Shown here piece after piece: positions 8,401 through 16,149 of a DNA stretch of 64,000 bases. The stretch spans positions 620,001 through 684,000 of the forward strand of contig NZ_FOFN01000001.1 in NCBI RefSeq assembly GCF_900111025.1. Reading direction: 5' to 3'. The notes under the pieces are model-generated. The model had not been told where the DNA came from. It made no database searches and worked only from the letters and a program-made list of their open reading frames with translations. How positions within the stretch are numbered: position 1 is the first letter of the stretch; each line of letters starts with the position of its first letter. The DNA is from Hyunsoonleella jejuensis (GTDB lineage: Bacteria; Bacteroidota; Bacteroidia; Flavobacteriales; Flavobacteriaceae). The position numbers were made by a program, and so were the translations under genes.

Positions 8401-10993
8401 GTTTTCTGCTGACAAAGAAACTTATAATGTAGGTGAAACTGCTAAAATTACTTTTGCTTCGGGAAGCGAAGGGCGTGCTTTGGTTAGTATTGAAAACGGC
8501 ACGGAAGTATTGGATTATAAATGGGCAAAAACTGCTAAAGGCGAAACGGTTGTTGATATACCAATTTCAAAAGAAATGGCACCAAACGTATTCGTTAATA
8601 TCTCGTTGTTACAACCTCATGCCATAACAGCTAACGATTTACCAATCCGTTTATATGGTGTTATTCCTATAATGGTAGAAAACCCAGACACGAAATTGTA
8701 TCCCGAACTGCAAATGCCCAATGCTCTAAGTCCAGAACAAAGTTTTGAAGTAAAAGTTTCAGAAAAAAACAATAAACCCATGACGTACACTATTGCTATG
8801 GTTGAGGAAGGTTTATTGGATTTAACCCGTTTTAAAACACCGAATGCTTGGAATGAATTTTACAAACGGGAGGCTTTAGGCGTAAAAACCTGGGATGTGT
8901 TTGATGATGTGATTGGTGCGTATTCAGGAAGTATCGATCAGGTATTTGCCATTGGTGGAGACGGTAGTGCCGCAGCCGGTAAGAACAAAAAAGCAAACCG
9001 TTTTAAGCCTGTAGTTACCTATTTAGGGCCATTTAAATTGGATGCAGGCAAAACAAAAACACATCAAATAAAATTACCAAATTATATAGGTTCGGTACGC
9101 ACTATGGTTGTGGCTGGAAATAATGAGAATGAGGCATATGGTAGCACAGACAAAACCGTTCCTGTAAAAAAGCCTTTAATGGTGTTGGCTACACTTCCAA
9201 GAAAATTAAGCCCGGGAGAAAAAGTAACATTACCTGTTACCGTTTTTGCGATGGAACCTAAAGTGAAAAACGTAAATATTAGTTTGAAATTAAGCAATGG
9301 CATTTCGGCAGTAGGTGAAACTTCAAAAAATTTAAGTTTTGCAAAACCCGATGAGCAAATGGCATATTTTGAATTGGACGTGAGTAAAGCTAAAGGTATT
9401 AACACCGTTGAAGTAATTGCAACAGGACATGGAGAAACGTCTAAATATAAAGTTGAATTGGATGTAGTGAATACAAACCCAATAACTTCAAAATCCATCG
9501 ATAAAACCTTAACGGCAAATGCATCAGAAGCTATAGATTTTTCAACGTTTGGTGTTATGGGAACAAATTCTGCAACGGTAGAGTTTTCCACCCTCCCTCC
9601 TATGGATTTTACACGTCGTTTGGCATATCTCATTCGTTATCCTCACGGATGTGTGGAGCAAACCACCTCAAGTGTCTTTCCACAGTTATTTTTAGAGGAT
9701 ATTTTCGATTTGACCTCAAATAAAAAGCAGAAGATTCGCAAAAATATCGAGAACGGCATCAAACGCTTAGGATATTTCCAAAAACCCAATGGGGGTTTAA
9801 GTTATTGGATGGGAGAAGCTAGCGCTAATGATTGGGGCACCAGTTATGCAGGACATTTTATGATTGAAGCCGAAAAGAAAGGTTATGTATTACCGTTAAC
9901 CTTTAAAAGCAATTGGTTGACATACCAGAAGCAAGCGGCTAGAAATTGGCGACCAAGTTATCGTACCTATAATTCTGATTTGGCACAAGCTTATCGACTA
10001 TATACTCTAGCGTTAGCGGGTAGTCCAGATTTGGCAAGCATGAACCGTTTACGGGAGTTTAGTGAAATCTCTAATGAAGCCAAATGGCGATTGGCAGCAG
10101 CCTATGCTTTGGCAGGACAAAAAGAGGCTAGCGATAAACTGTCGCAATCGGCAAATATTAACTTTAAGCTGCAACGCTATAACTATTACACGTATGGGTC
10201 TTTAGATAGAAATCGTGCGATGGCTTTAGAAACTATGGTGCTAACCAAAAACCCTAAAACACGAGAATTAGCAGAAACCATTGCCAAAGATTTATCTAGC
10301 AACCAATGGATGAGTACGCAAACCACGGCTTACAGCTTGCTAGCCATTGCTAAAATGGTAAGTGCTAACGGTGGTAAAGCACTACAAGTAAACTATACCA
10401 TTAACGGAAAAACAGAAAAAATAGACACTAAAAACGCTATTGCGCAACGTGAATTGTATATAGTGGATGGTAAAAACCGTTTGTTATTGAATAACACCAA
10501 GGAGAATGTAGTGTATATTCGGGTGCTGAACTCCGGAAAACTATCGCTTGGACAAGAATTGACCGAACAACGTGGGTTGAGTGTTTCAGTGCAATACAAA
10601 GATTTACAAGGCAATCGTATTGATGTTTCTAAATTACATCAAGGTCAGGATTTAGTAGCTGCCGTGAGTGTAAGCAACTTAAATAATAGCGCAGTAAATG
10701 ATGTGGCTTTAACCGAAATATTTCCATCGGGATGGGAAATTGTAAATACGCGTTTTACCGCCTTCGGAAACACCACAACAAGTGCAGCAAGACATACCGA
10801 TATTAGAGACGACCGCGTATATTTCTATTTTGATTTACCTGCAAAGGGAAAACACAGTACCAAAACCTTTAATGTAATGCTGAATGCTGCCTATTTAGGT
10901 ACGTATTATTTACCAGGAATTCAAGCAGAAGCAATGTATGATGATGAATTTTTGGTGCGAACTAAAGGGCAATGGGTAACGGTTGAAAGATAA
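5423..10993 (+). CDS. Bacterial alpha-2-macroglobulin family lipoprotein with thioester motif
   Basis: 1856 residues, lipid-anchored (MSFKKLVAITMVIVLAVSC, lipid Cys19). Bacterial alpha-2-macroglobulins trap proteases attacking the periplasm. The order seen is: MG-like beta domains in the first ~1000 residues; an MG2-type segment with GYLYGERGVWRPGDTLHLTF; then the thioester/TED region with RYPHGCVEQTTSS. There Cys1410 and Gln1413 form the CxEQ thioester, so this is the protease-trapping, thioester-containing class. A C-terminal domain (GWEIVNTRF, TKGQWVTVER) follows. An acidic, Asp/Glu/Tyr-rich stretch at about residues 450-480 looks like a linker. The stop codon directly abuts the GTG start of pbpC, the same gene pairing as yfhM-pbpC in Escherichia coli. 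Confidence 0.95.
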   Translation: MSFKKLVAITMVIVLAVSCKKQTVETDNLFKFRDYISYTTSGITSVASPIQINLANEVKGWEMGQEITGNIVSITPHVEGKLKVANTHTLLFKPDEHLEPDTEYTVAVKLDDIYSNMPKGFGNYTFQFKTITPSFNVVTNNLQSYGKEWQYMEAVIKTADVIALKDAKTLVEASQNGKKLPLVFNELNQSSKYFEFKIDSIYRLVDDTEITIKWNGKSIKAQNNGENSVAIPGRNNFTIVDTEVTQTPEQFLSINFSDPLKKQQNFDGLVSIQNVNNPRYIVDGNVLKVYPDTKLVGSIQVDVFQGIKNTEGYKLKKPFSETIAFEDLKPQVRLISNGTILPNSRELKFNFEAVSLSAVDVRVIKIYEDNVLQFLQDNNLNSNNRYDIKKVGRRITKQTIQLQTAAENTGKWKAYSIDLSKFFKADAGAIYRVELSFGRRYSLYNCEANANTSNIENDSYDDYYTEDYYEDDFTDVASADEDLREEMYWDNLLYRYKNYTYNWREQQNPCHDAYYTESKIVSQNMLASNLGVIAKRGANNSYYFAVTNILNTEPEANAKVTLYDFQQQELESRTTDTEGLTIIDADNYANFAIVSKGNNTTYVKLQDGNSLSLSKFDVSGHRLQRGLKGYLYGERGVWRPGDTLHLTFMLNDNANPLPKRHPIKLEITNPNGKLVYKNVTADNLNNFYKFTVPTSTEDKTGNYSAKVSVGGATFNKTLKIETVKPNRLKLKVDFENDILTNNKPLKGTLDVKWLHGALGKNLKAEVKAKFSAAFTAFNNYKNYTFNDPTRNFETEELNVFEGKVNEEGLATINKTLNIGKNAPGMLNVQFLVRAFENGGDFSMDAFTKTYAPYNTFVGLRSPKGNAYGSFFTDENQTFDVVAVDEKGKPIQRNNLEVKIYKVEWRWWWNSSYDDLASYVSSSYHRPYKSLKLNTDANGKANFKVNIPDEDRGRYLIRVLDTESGHATGRTAYFYKNWWQKAPSNDKEAAKMLVFSADKETYNVGETAKITFASGSEGRALVSIENGTEVLDYKWAKTAKGETVVDIPISKEMAPNVFVNISLLQPHAITANDLPIRLYGVIPIMVENPDTKLYPELQMPNALSPEQSFEVKVSEKNNKPMTYTIAMVEEGLLDLTRFKTPNAWNEFYKREALGVKTWDVFDDVIGAYSGSIDQVFAIGGDGSAAAGKNKKANRFKPVVTYLGPFKLDAGKTKTHQIKLPNYIGSVRTMVVAGNNENEAYGSTDKTVPVKKPLMVLATLPRKLSPGEKVTLPVTVFAMEPKVKNVNISLKLSNGISAVGETSKNLSFAKPDEQMAYFELDVSKAKGINTVEVIATGHGETSKYKVELDVVNTNPITSKSIDKTLTANASEAIDFSTFGVMGTNSATVEFSTLPPMDFTRRLAYLIRYPHGCVEQTTSSVFPQLFLEDIFDLTSNKKQKIRKNIENGIKRLGYFQKPNGGLSYWMGEASANDWGTSYAGHFMIEAEKKGYVLPLTFKSNWLTYQKQAARNWRPSYRTYNSDLAQAYRLYTLALAGSPDLASMNRLREFSEISNEAKWRLAAAYALAGQKEASDKLSQSANINFKLQRYNYYTYGSLDRNRAMALETMVLTKNPKTRELAETIAKDLSSNQWMSTQTTAYSLLAIAKMVSANGGKALQVNYTINGKTEKIDTKNAIAQRELYIVDGKNRLLLNNTKENVVYIRVLNSGKLSLGQELTEQRGLSVSVQYKDLQGNRIDVSKLHQGQDLVAAVSVSNLNNSAVNDVALTEIFPSGWEIVNTRFTAFGNTTTSAARHTDIRDDRVYFYFDLPAKGKHSTKTFNVMLNAAYLGTYYLPGIQAEAMYDDEFLVRTKGQWVTVER

Positions 10994-13345
10994 GTGTATA
11001 AGAATTTTAGAAATATTAAAAAACGTAAAGTAAGGTATTTAGTTGTTTCATTACTTCTAGTTACCTACTATTTTTGCTTACCAAAACAACTTTTTAAAGC
11101 CCCCACAGCTACAGTAATTAAAAGTGCAACTAACGATTTGTTAGGTGCTCAAATTGCTAAGGATGGCCAATGGAGATTTCCGCACAACGATAGTATTCCT
11201 AAAAAGTTTAAAACCTGTATTATTCAGTTTGAAGACGAATATTTTTATAAGCACCCTGGATTTAATCCGGTGTCTATTTTTAAAGCACTTTGGGATAATT
11301 TAAAATCTGGAGGTGTAAAACGCGGTGGTAGCACCTTGACACAACAAGTCATAAGATTATCTAGAAAAGGACAAAAACGCACCTATTTTGAGAAGTTAAA
11401 AGAACTGATTTTAGCTACACGTTTGGAATTTCGAGAATCTAAAGATAAGATTTTGGCTTATTATTCAAGTAATGCACCTTTTGGAGGGAATGTGGTGGGG
11501 TTAGACGCTGCGTCATGGCGGTATTTTAATAGAGATGCTGCTGAATTATCTTGGGCAGAAAGCGCAACTTTAGCAGCACTACCAAATGCACCCAGTTTGA
11601 TTTATCCTGGAAAAAACCAAAAGCATTTATTAAAAAAACGAAATCGTCTTTTAAAAAAACTATTAAGTAACTCAATAATTGACACTTTAACCTATGAATT
11701 ATCAATTGTTGAAGGATTGCCACAAAAGCCTTATCCATTACCTCAAATCGCGCCACATTTGTTACAAAAAGTAAGCGAAAATTATCACGGACAATTTGTA
11801 AAAACAACCATAGATAAACTACTTCAAGAACAGGTAAATCATATAGTAAAGACGCATTATAATCAATTAAGTCAGAACGAAATTTACAATGCAGCAGTAC
11901 TAATTTTAGATGTAAACACTAGAAAAGTTTTAGCATATGTGGGTAATGCACCAACAGATAATACACACCAAAAAGATGTTGATATTATTGATAAACCAAG
12001 AAGTACGGGCAGCATTTTAAAACCTTTTTTATACGCCGCTATGTTGGATAGTGGCGATTTATTGCCCCACACCTTAGTCGCCGATGTGCCCACACAATTT
12101 GGAAATTATAACCCCGAAAATTATAACAAAACCTATGATGGTGCAGTATCCGCGAGTCGTGTATTATCTAAATCGTTAAATGTTCCTGCCGTTAGAATGT
12201 TGCAAAAGTTTGGGCTAGATCGGTTTCATCATTATTTAAAACAATTGCAGCTAAAGGATTTAAAATATGAAGCAAACCATTACGGCCTATCGTTGGTTTT
12301 GGGTGGCGCCGAAAGCAATCTATGGGATTTGTGTAAAAGTTACGCGGCATTATCCTCTACTTTGAATCATTTTTCAGAAACCTCAAGTGAATATTTTTCA
12401 AATGAATTTTGTGAACCTAGTTTTATAGCTTCTGAACGTATAGATTTTGGACAAAAAACATCGGATAAAACATTGTTTGATGCAGCTTCAATTTATTTGA
12501 CCTATGAAAGCATGAAAGAAGTTAATCGGCCTGAAAGTGATGAAAGTTGGGAGTTTTTTGATGGCTCTAAACAAATTGCTTGGAAAACTGGCACCAGTTT
12601 TGGATTTCGCGATGCCTGGGCTATTGGCACCACCAAAGATTATGTAGTTGGTGTTTGGGTGGGAAATGCTGATGGTGAAGGGCGCCCTGGATTAGTTGGC
12701 GTTCAAGCTGCAGCACCTATTCTTTTTGATGTATTTGATGTGTTACCCAATAGTGATTGGTTTGCAAAACCTTTTGATGAGATGCAAGAAGTTTCTATTT
12801 GTAAATTGAGCGGTTATCGCGCTTCCGCTGATTGTGATGCTGTAGAAGATCAATACATACAACAAAGCGGATTGAAAACACAACCATGTCCGTATCATGT
12901 TTTAGTGCACTTAAACAATAATGAAACCTATCAGGTTAACTCGTCTTGCGAAGACGTTTCGAATATTATTCATAAGTCTTGGTTTGTGTTACCACCCATA
13001 ATGGCACATTATTATAAAACCAAAAATCCGTTTTACAAACCATTGCCAAAATTTAGAAGTGATTGCTTGGGTGATACCTCAGTTTCTATCGATTTTATTT
13101 ACCCTAAAGCAAATAACACTATTTTTTTACCTAAAGATTTTGATGGGGAAACCAACGACCTCATCTTGAAAATTGCACATTCTAAACCCGAAAGCACAGT
13201 ATTTTGGTATATTGACAATACTTTTATGGGCAGTACGAAAGACATCCACGAATTAGGTATCAAACCAAAATCTGGAAAACATTGGATTATCGTGGTTGAT
13301 GAATTTGGAAATGAAGCGAAACGATGGATTGAGATTTCAAAATAA
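10994..13345 (+). CDS. pbpC: Penicillin-binding protein 1C (bifunctional glycosyltransferase/transpeptidase)
   Basis: 783 residues. A short cytoplasmic basic tail and a membrane segment (residues ~14-30) precede a GT51 glycosyltransferase with catalytic Glu80 in FEDEYFYKHPGF and the RGGSTLTQQ motif. The transpeptidase domain shows S340-x-x-K in STGSILKP, the SxN motif in KSLNVPA and K531-T-G-T-S. The C-terminal ~90 residues, after a Cys-containing linker, look like the BiPBP_C domain of PBP1C. The GTG start at 10994 touches the stop of the alpha-2-macroglobulin gene, so the two are certainly co-transcribed and probably translationally coupled. The pairing is understood as murein repair alongside protease trapping after envelope breach. 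Confidence 0.95.
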   Translation: MYKNFRNIKKRKVRYLVVSLLLVTYYFCLPKQLFKAPTATVIKSATNDLLGAQIAKDGQWRFPHNDSIPKKFKTCIIQFEDEYFYKHPGFNPVSIFKALWDNLKSGGVKRGGSTLTQQVIRLSRKGQKRTYFEKLKELILATRLEFRESKDKILAYYSSNAPFGGNVVGLDAASWRYFNRDAAELSWAESATLAALPNAPSLIYPGKNQKHLLKKRNRLLKKLLSNSIIDTLTYELSIVEGLPQKPYPLPQIAPHLLQKVSENYHGQFVKTTIDKLLQEQVNHIVKTHYNQLSQNEIYNAAVLILDVNTRKVLAYVGNAPTDNTHQKDVDIIDKPRSTGSILKPFLYAAMLDSGDLLPHTLVADVPTQFGNYNPENYNKTYDGAVSASRVLSKSLNVPAVRMLQKFGLDRFHHYLKQLQLKDLKYEANHYGLSLVLGGAESNLWDLCKSYAALSSTLNHFSETSSEYFSNEFCEPSFIASERIDFGQKTSDKTLFDAASIYLTYESMKEVNRPESDESWEFFDGSKQIAWKTGTSFGFRDAWAIGTTKDYVVGVWVGNADGEGRPGLVGVQAAAPILFDVFDVLPNSDWFAKPFDEMQEVSICKLSGYRASADCDAVEDQYIQQSGLKTQPCPYHVLVHLNNNETYQVNSSCEDVSNIIHKSWFVLPPIMAHYYKTKNPFYKPLPKFRSDCLGDTSVSIDFIYPKANNTIFLPKDFDGETNDLILKIAHSKPESTVFWYIDNTFMGSTKDIHELGIKPKSGKHWIIVVDEFGNEAKRWIEISK

Positions 13346-13401
13346 ATATAGCTTTTTAAGCAACCTTTAATTTTTCTTTACATCTATAGATAAAATACTT
13401 C

Positions 13402-13845
13402 ATGAAAATATTTATACTTTTTCTCTGTTTCTTATGTTTATTTTCTTGTAACGAAGATAACGTGTGTGAAGGAGATCTATTTGAACAATTCCTTTTTATT
13501 GAAATTGTTGATGAAAGTGGAAATAACCTCATATCTAACAACACATTTAATTCAAGCGATATTATTGTAAGTAATTCTAGTGGATACGAAACAATTAATC
13601 CAGTTCAAAATATTTTAGATAAGAAAAATCTAATTGTTATTCTTGTAAATGGAAAACAAGGTAGTAATACATTTAACATTCAATTGTCCAATTCAATAAC
13701 AGATACGCTTATTATGAATATAAACAATGAAAGAACTGAACCACCATGTTCTGTAACAATTTCTACTCTAAATTCAGCAGCATACAACGGTGTAAACCAA
13801 ATATTGAAAGATTTTGAAGGCTACCTTATTACGATTGTAAAATAA
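13402..13845 (+). CDS. Hypothetical small lipoprotein
   Basis: 147 residues with a clear lipoprotein signal (MKIFILFLCFLCLFSC, lipid Cys16), then a mature part rich in Asn, Ser and Ile with short alternating hydrophobic stretches that suggest beta structure. I recognise no domain. It starts 56 nt after pbpC on the same strand and converges on the YCII-related gene, whose stop is 1 nt away; I see no terminator between them. Function unknown. Confidence 0.75.
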   Translation: MKIFILFLCFLCLFSCNEDNVCEGDLFEQFLFIEIVDESGNNLISNNTFNSSDIIVSNSSGYETINPVQNILDKKNLIVILVNGKQGSNTFNIQLSNSITDTLIMNINNERTEPPCSVTISTLNSAAYNGVNQILKDFEGYLITIVK

Positions 13846-13846
13846 T

Positions 13847-14410
13847 TTATCGCAAAGTAAACCCTTTACCAGCCCACCAAGGATGAATTTCTATTTCTAA
13901 TCGTCTAGCCTTAACCATAGGGTCTGAATTGGCTAAACTGTCTGCCATTTTTAAAGTGGGCACATTATAAATGGTAATGCCTCGAATATCGCCATCATCA
14001 CCAAAAGGCCCTGAAATATCTGCATATCCCAATTCATACATTTTGGTTAAGTGCGCTAAGTGCTGCTTTTGTAATTCTGCCGCCTCCTCTTCGTTTTGAC
14101 TGCGAATTGCCCCTCTTTTTAAAAACGCTATAAAGTATTGCTGCATTAAAATAGTATCTTTTGTTTTTTCATCTACATAGTCAAACGTTTTAAAGCCTTT
14201 AGCTGTTAATTCAGCTTTAATCTGTTTGGTGGATTTAGGGGGTTCGCCAGTTGCTACCTCTGTATTGTCTCTTTTTTCCTGGACTGATGTTTGTAATAGC
14301 TCCTTGCTTTTCACGTCATCTTTAATTTCAGAAACAGGTGTTTTTACATCTTCTTTACAGCTACAAAATAGTACGATTAGCGCTGCCAAAGTTATGGTTG
14401 TTTTTTTCAT
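13847..14410 (-). CDS. YCII-related domain lipoprotein
   Basis: 187 residues from the ATG at 14410; a GTG three codons upstream (14419) is possible but less likely. The ATG overlaps the TGA stop of the CYTH gene in an ATGA arrangement, so the pair is translationally coupled. An N-terminal lipoprotein signal (lipid Cys18, LFCSC) and a ~60-residue Lys/Glu/Thr-rich linker are followed by a YCII-like dimeric alpha+beta barrel domain. That domain is seen in YFIAFLKRGAIRS, KQHLAHLTKMYELGYADISG and ADSLANSDPMVKA. In YCII domains an invariant His/Asp pair is thought to be catalytic, but the biochemical role is unknown. A lipid-anchored form is unusual among the mostly cytoplasmic YciI proteins. Confidence 0.8.
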   Translation of the reverse strand: MKKTTITLAALIVLFCSCKEDVKTPVSEIKDDVKSKELLQTSVQEKRDNTEVATGEPPKSTKQIKAELTAKGFKTFDYVDEKTKDTILMQQYFIAFLKRGAIRSQNEEEAAELQKQHLAHLTKMYELGYADISGPFGDDGDIRGITIYNVPTLKMADSLANSDPMVKARRLEIEIHPWWAGKGFTLR

Positions 14411-14880
14411 GATGACCACGTTTTATAGGGTTGTTTGCTCAAGTGCGAATTGTAATATTTTATTTGTCCAGTTACTTCCTCACCTAACCAGTTTGGTTTT
14501 TCCATGGTATCATTTTCAGAGGACAGCTCAACTTCAGCAACAATCAAACCTTCATTATCTCCTAAAAACACGTCTACTTCAAACATATGATTACCAACGT
14601 TTACCTCATAACGTATTTTATCAATTAGTGTTGGTTCGCAAAGTTTTAAAAGCGCTTCGGCATCGGTTAAGGGTATTTTGGTTTCCCATTCGAACCTGCT
14701 TAAACCATCGTTTGTTGATTTTCCTTTTACTGTTACATATCCAGAATCGTCCTTTACTCTTATTCTAACGGTTCGCTCTGGATGAGTGTTAAGAAATCCT
14801 TGAATTAATCTTGTTTTGGTATGGGCTTCATTTATAAAAGCATCTGATTTTACCAAGAATTTCCGTTCTATTTCTATCAT
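14407..14880 (-). CDS. CYTH domain protein (triphosphate tunnel metalloenzyme family)
   Basis: 157 residues. It starts with the signature ExExK motif (MIEIERKFLV) of CYTH/TTM proteins, which form an eight-stranded beta tunnel that binds triphosphates and metal ions. Further tunnel residues are visible: RIRVKDDSGYVTVKGKS, RFEWETKIP, IRYEV, FEVDVFLGDNEGLIVAEVE. Bacterial members of this length are inorganic triphosphatases or of unknown substrate. The gene overlaps the downstream YCII-related gene by ATGA and is divergent from dinB, with a 53-bp shared upstream region. Confidence 0.9.
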   Translation of the reverse strand: MIEIERKFLVKSDAFINEAHTKTRLIQGFLNTHPERTVRIRVKDDSGYVTVKGKSTNDGLSRFEWETKIPLTDAEALLKLCEPTLIDKIRYEVNVGNHMFEVDVFLGDNEGLIVAEVELSSENDTMEKPNWLGEEVTGQIKYYNSHLSKQPYKTWSS

Positions 14881-14907
14881 AAGGAGCTACTTCTCAATTT
14901 AAATAAA

Positions 14908-14922
14908 AGACATTTAATGTCT
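14908..14922. promoter_or_regulatory. 15-bp perfect palindrome upstream of dinB
   Basis: AGACATTTAATGTCT is a perfect odd-length palindrome centred on 14915. It ends 11 nt before the dinB ATG and lies just before a weak -7-like TAAATTTA (14922-14929). A symmetric site at the promoter of a translesion polymerase gene suggests a repressor operator, possibly of an SOS-type regulator, but the binding protein cannot be identified here. Confidence 0.4.
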
Positions 14923-14933
14923 AAATTTACACT

Positions 14934-16034
14934 ATGTTAACCGATTTACCAATACGGAAAATAATTCATGTGGATATGGACGCGTTTTACGCTTCTGTTG
15001 AACAAATGGATAATCCTGAACTAAAAGGAAAACCCATTGCCGTAGGTGGTGGCGGTAAGCGCGGTGTGGTAAGTGCCGCAAGTTATGAAGCTAGAAAATT
15101 TGGTGTTAAAAGTGCTATGGCAGGAACTTTAGCTGCTAAATTGTGCCCTGAACTTATTTTTGTCAGGACGAATTTTGAGCGCTACAAAGAAATTTCGCAA
15201 CAAATACGACGTATATTTTATGATTACACTGATTTGGTTGAACCATTATCTTTAGACGAAGCTTATTTAGACGTAACGCAAAATAAAAAGGGAAATCCGA
15301 GCGCTTCTTTAATCGCAAAAGAAATTAGAGCACGTATTTTTAATGAAGTAGGCTTAACCGCTTCGGCAGGTATTTCCATCAATAAATTTATCGCAAAAGT
15401 AGCTAGCGACTACAATAAACCTAACGGACAAAAAACGGTTAATCCAGAAGAGGTTCTTGAATTTTTAGAGCAATTGGATATTAGGAAATTCTATGGTGTT
15501 GGAAAAGTTACTACCGAAAAAATGTACCAAAAAGGAATTTTTACCGGGGCAGATTTAAAACAAAAATCTTTAGAGTATCTCGAAAATCATTTCGGGAAAT
15601 CTGGCAAATATTACTACCATATTGTAAGAGGTATTCATACTAGTGAAGTAAAGCCACATCGTACCAGAAAAAGTTTAGCTGCCGAACGTACGTTTAGTGA
15701 GAATTTATCTTCTGAAATTTTTATGTTAGAAAAACTGGAGCATATTGCTGAAGAGGTGTCTCGAAGACTTTCCAAAAGTAAAGTTGCAGGAAAAACAATT
15801 ACATTAAAAATAAAGTACAGTGATTTTACGCTACAAACCAGAAGTAAAACCTTGCCTTACTACTTAAGCGATAAAAGTGTAATTCTTGAAACTGCAAAAT
15901 CCCTGTTATATCAAGAAAAGTTGAACAATTCGGTACGTTTATTGGGTATTTCGCTATCTAATTTAAATACTGAAAAGAAAGACAAACCAAAGATTGAAAA
16001 AACTGTAAGTGCACAATTGAAGTTTGAGTTTTAA
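14934..16034 (+). CDS. dinB: DNA polymerase IV (Y-family translesion polymerase)
   Basis: 366 residues, the normal length for Pol IV. The palm domain shows catalytic Asp14 in HVDMDAFYASVEQ and the second metal-binding pair in PLSLDEAYLDVT (around residue 107). AGISINKFIAKVASDYNKPNGQ and the helix-hairpin-helix region FYGVGKVT follow, then a little-finger domain and a C-terminal QLKFEF that may be a sliding-clamp-binding peptide (QxxFxF-like). It copies past damaged bases without proofreading. Single-gene transcription unit with its own upstream palindrome. Confidence 0.95.
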   Translation: MLTDLPIRKIIHVDMDAFYASVEQMDNPELKGKPIAVGGGGKRGVVSAASYEARKFGVKSAMAGTLAAKLCPELIFVRTNFERYKEISQQIRRIFYDYTDLVEPLSLDEAYLDVTQNKKGNPSASLIAKEIRARIFNEVGLTASAGISINKFIAKVASDYNKPNGQKTVNPEEVLEFLEQLDIRKFYGVGKVTTEKMYQKGIFTGADLKQKSLEYLENHFGKSGKYYYHIVRGIHTSEVKPHRTRKSLAAERTFSENLSSEIFMLEKLEHIAEEVSRRLSKSKVAGKTITLKIKYSDFTLQTRSKTLPYYLSDKSVILETAKSLLYQEKLNNSVRLLGISLSNLNTEKKDKPKIEKTVSAQLKFEF

Positions 16035-16149
16035 AGACACCTAAAAACCACGTTTTTTTAAGCACGTTGTGGCTATGACAAAAATCATAGAATAAGTTGC
16101 AACATAGCAGTAATTTAACATATTGAATATCAACTAAACTGTTTAAGCT

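Noticed and set aside
9082-9633. 183-codon minus-strand ORF
   Set aside because: It lies antisense to the alpha-2-macroglobulin gene and has no signal or domain; long antisense frames are common opposite long genes.
14226-14768. 180-codon plus-strand ORF
   Set aside because: Antisense to the YCII-related and CYTH genes, which have clear motifs; its translation is low complexity (Leu/Gln-rich).
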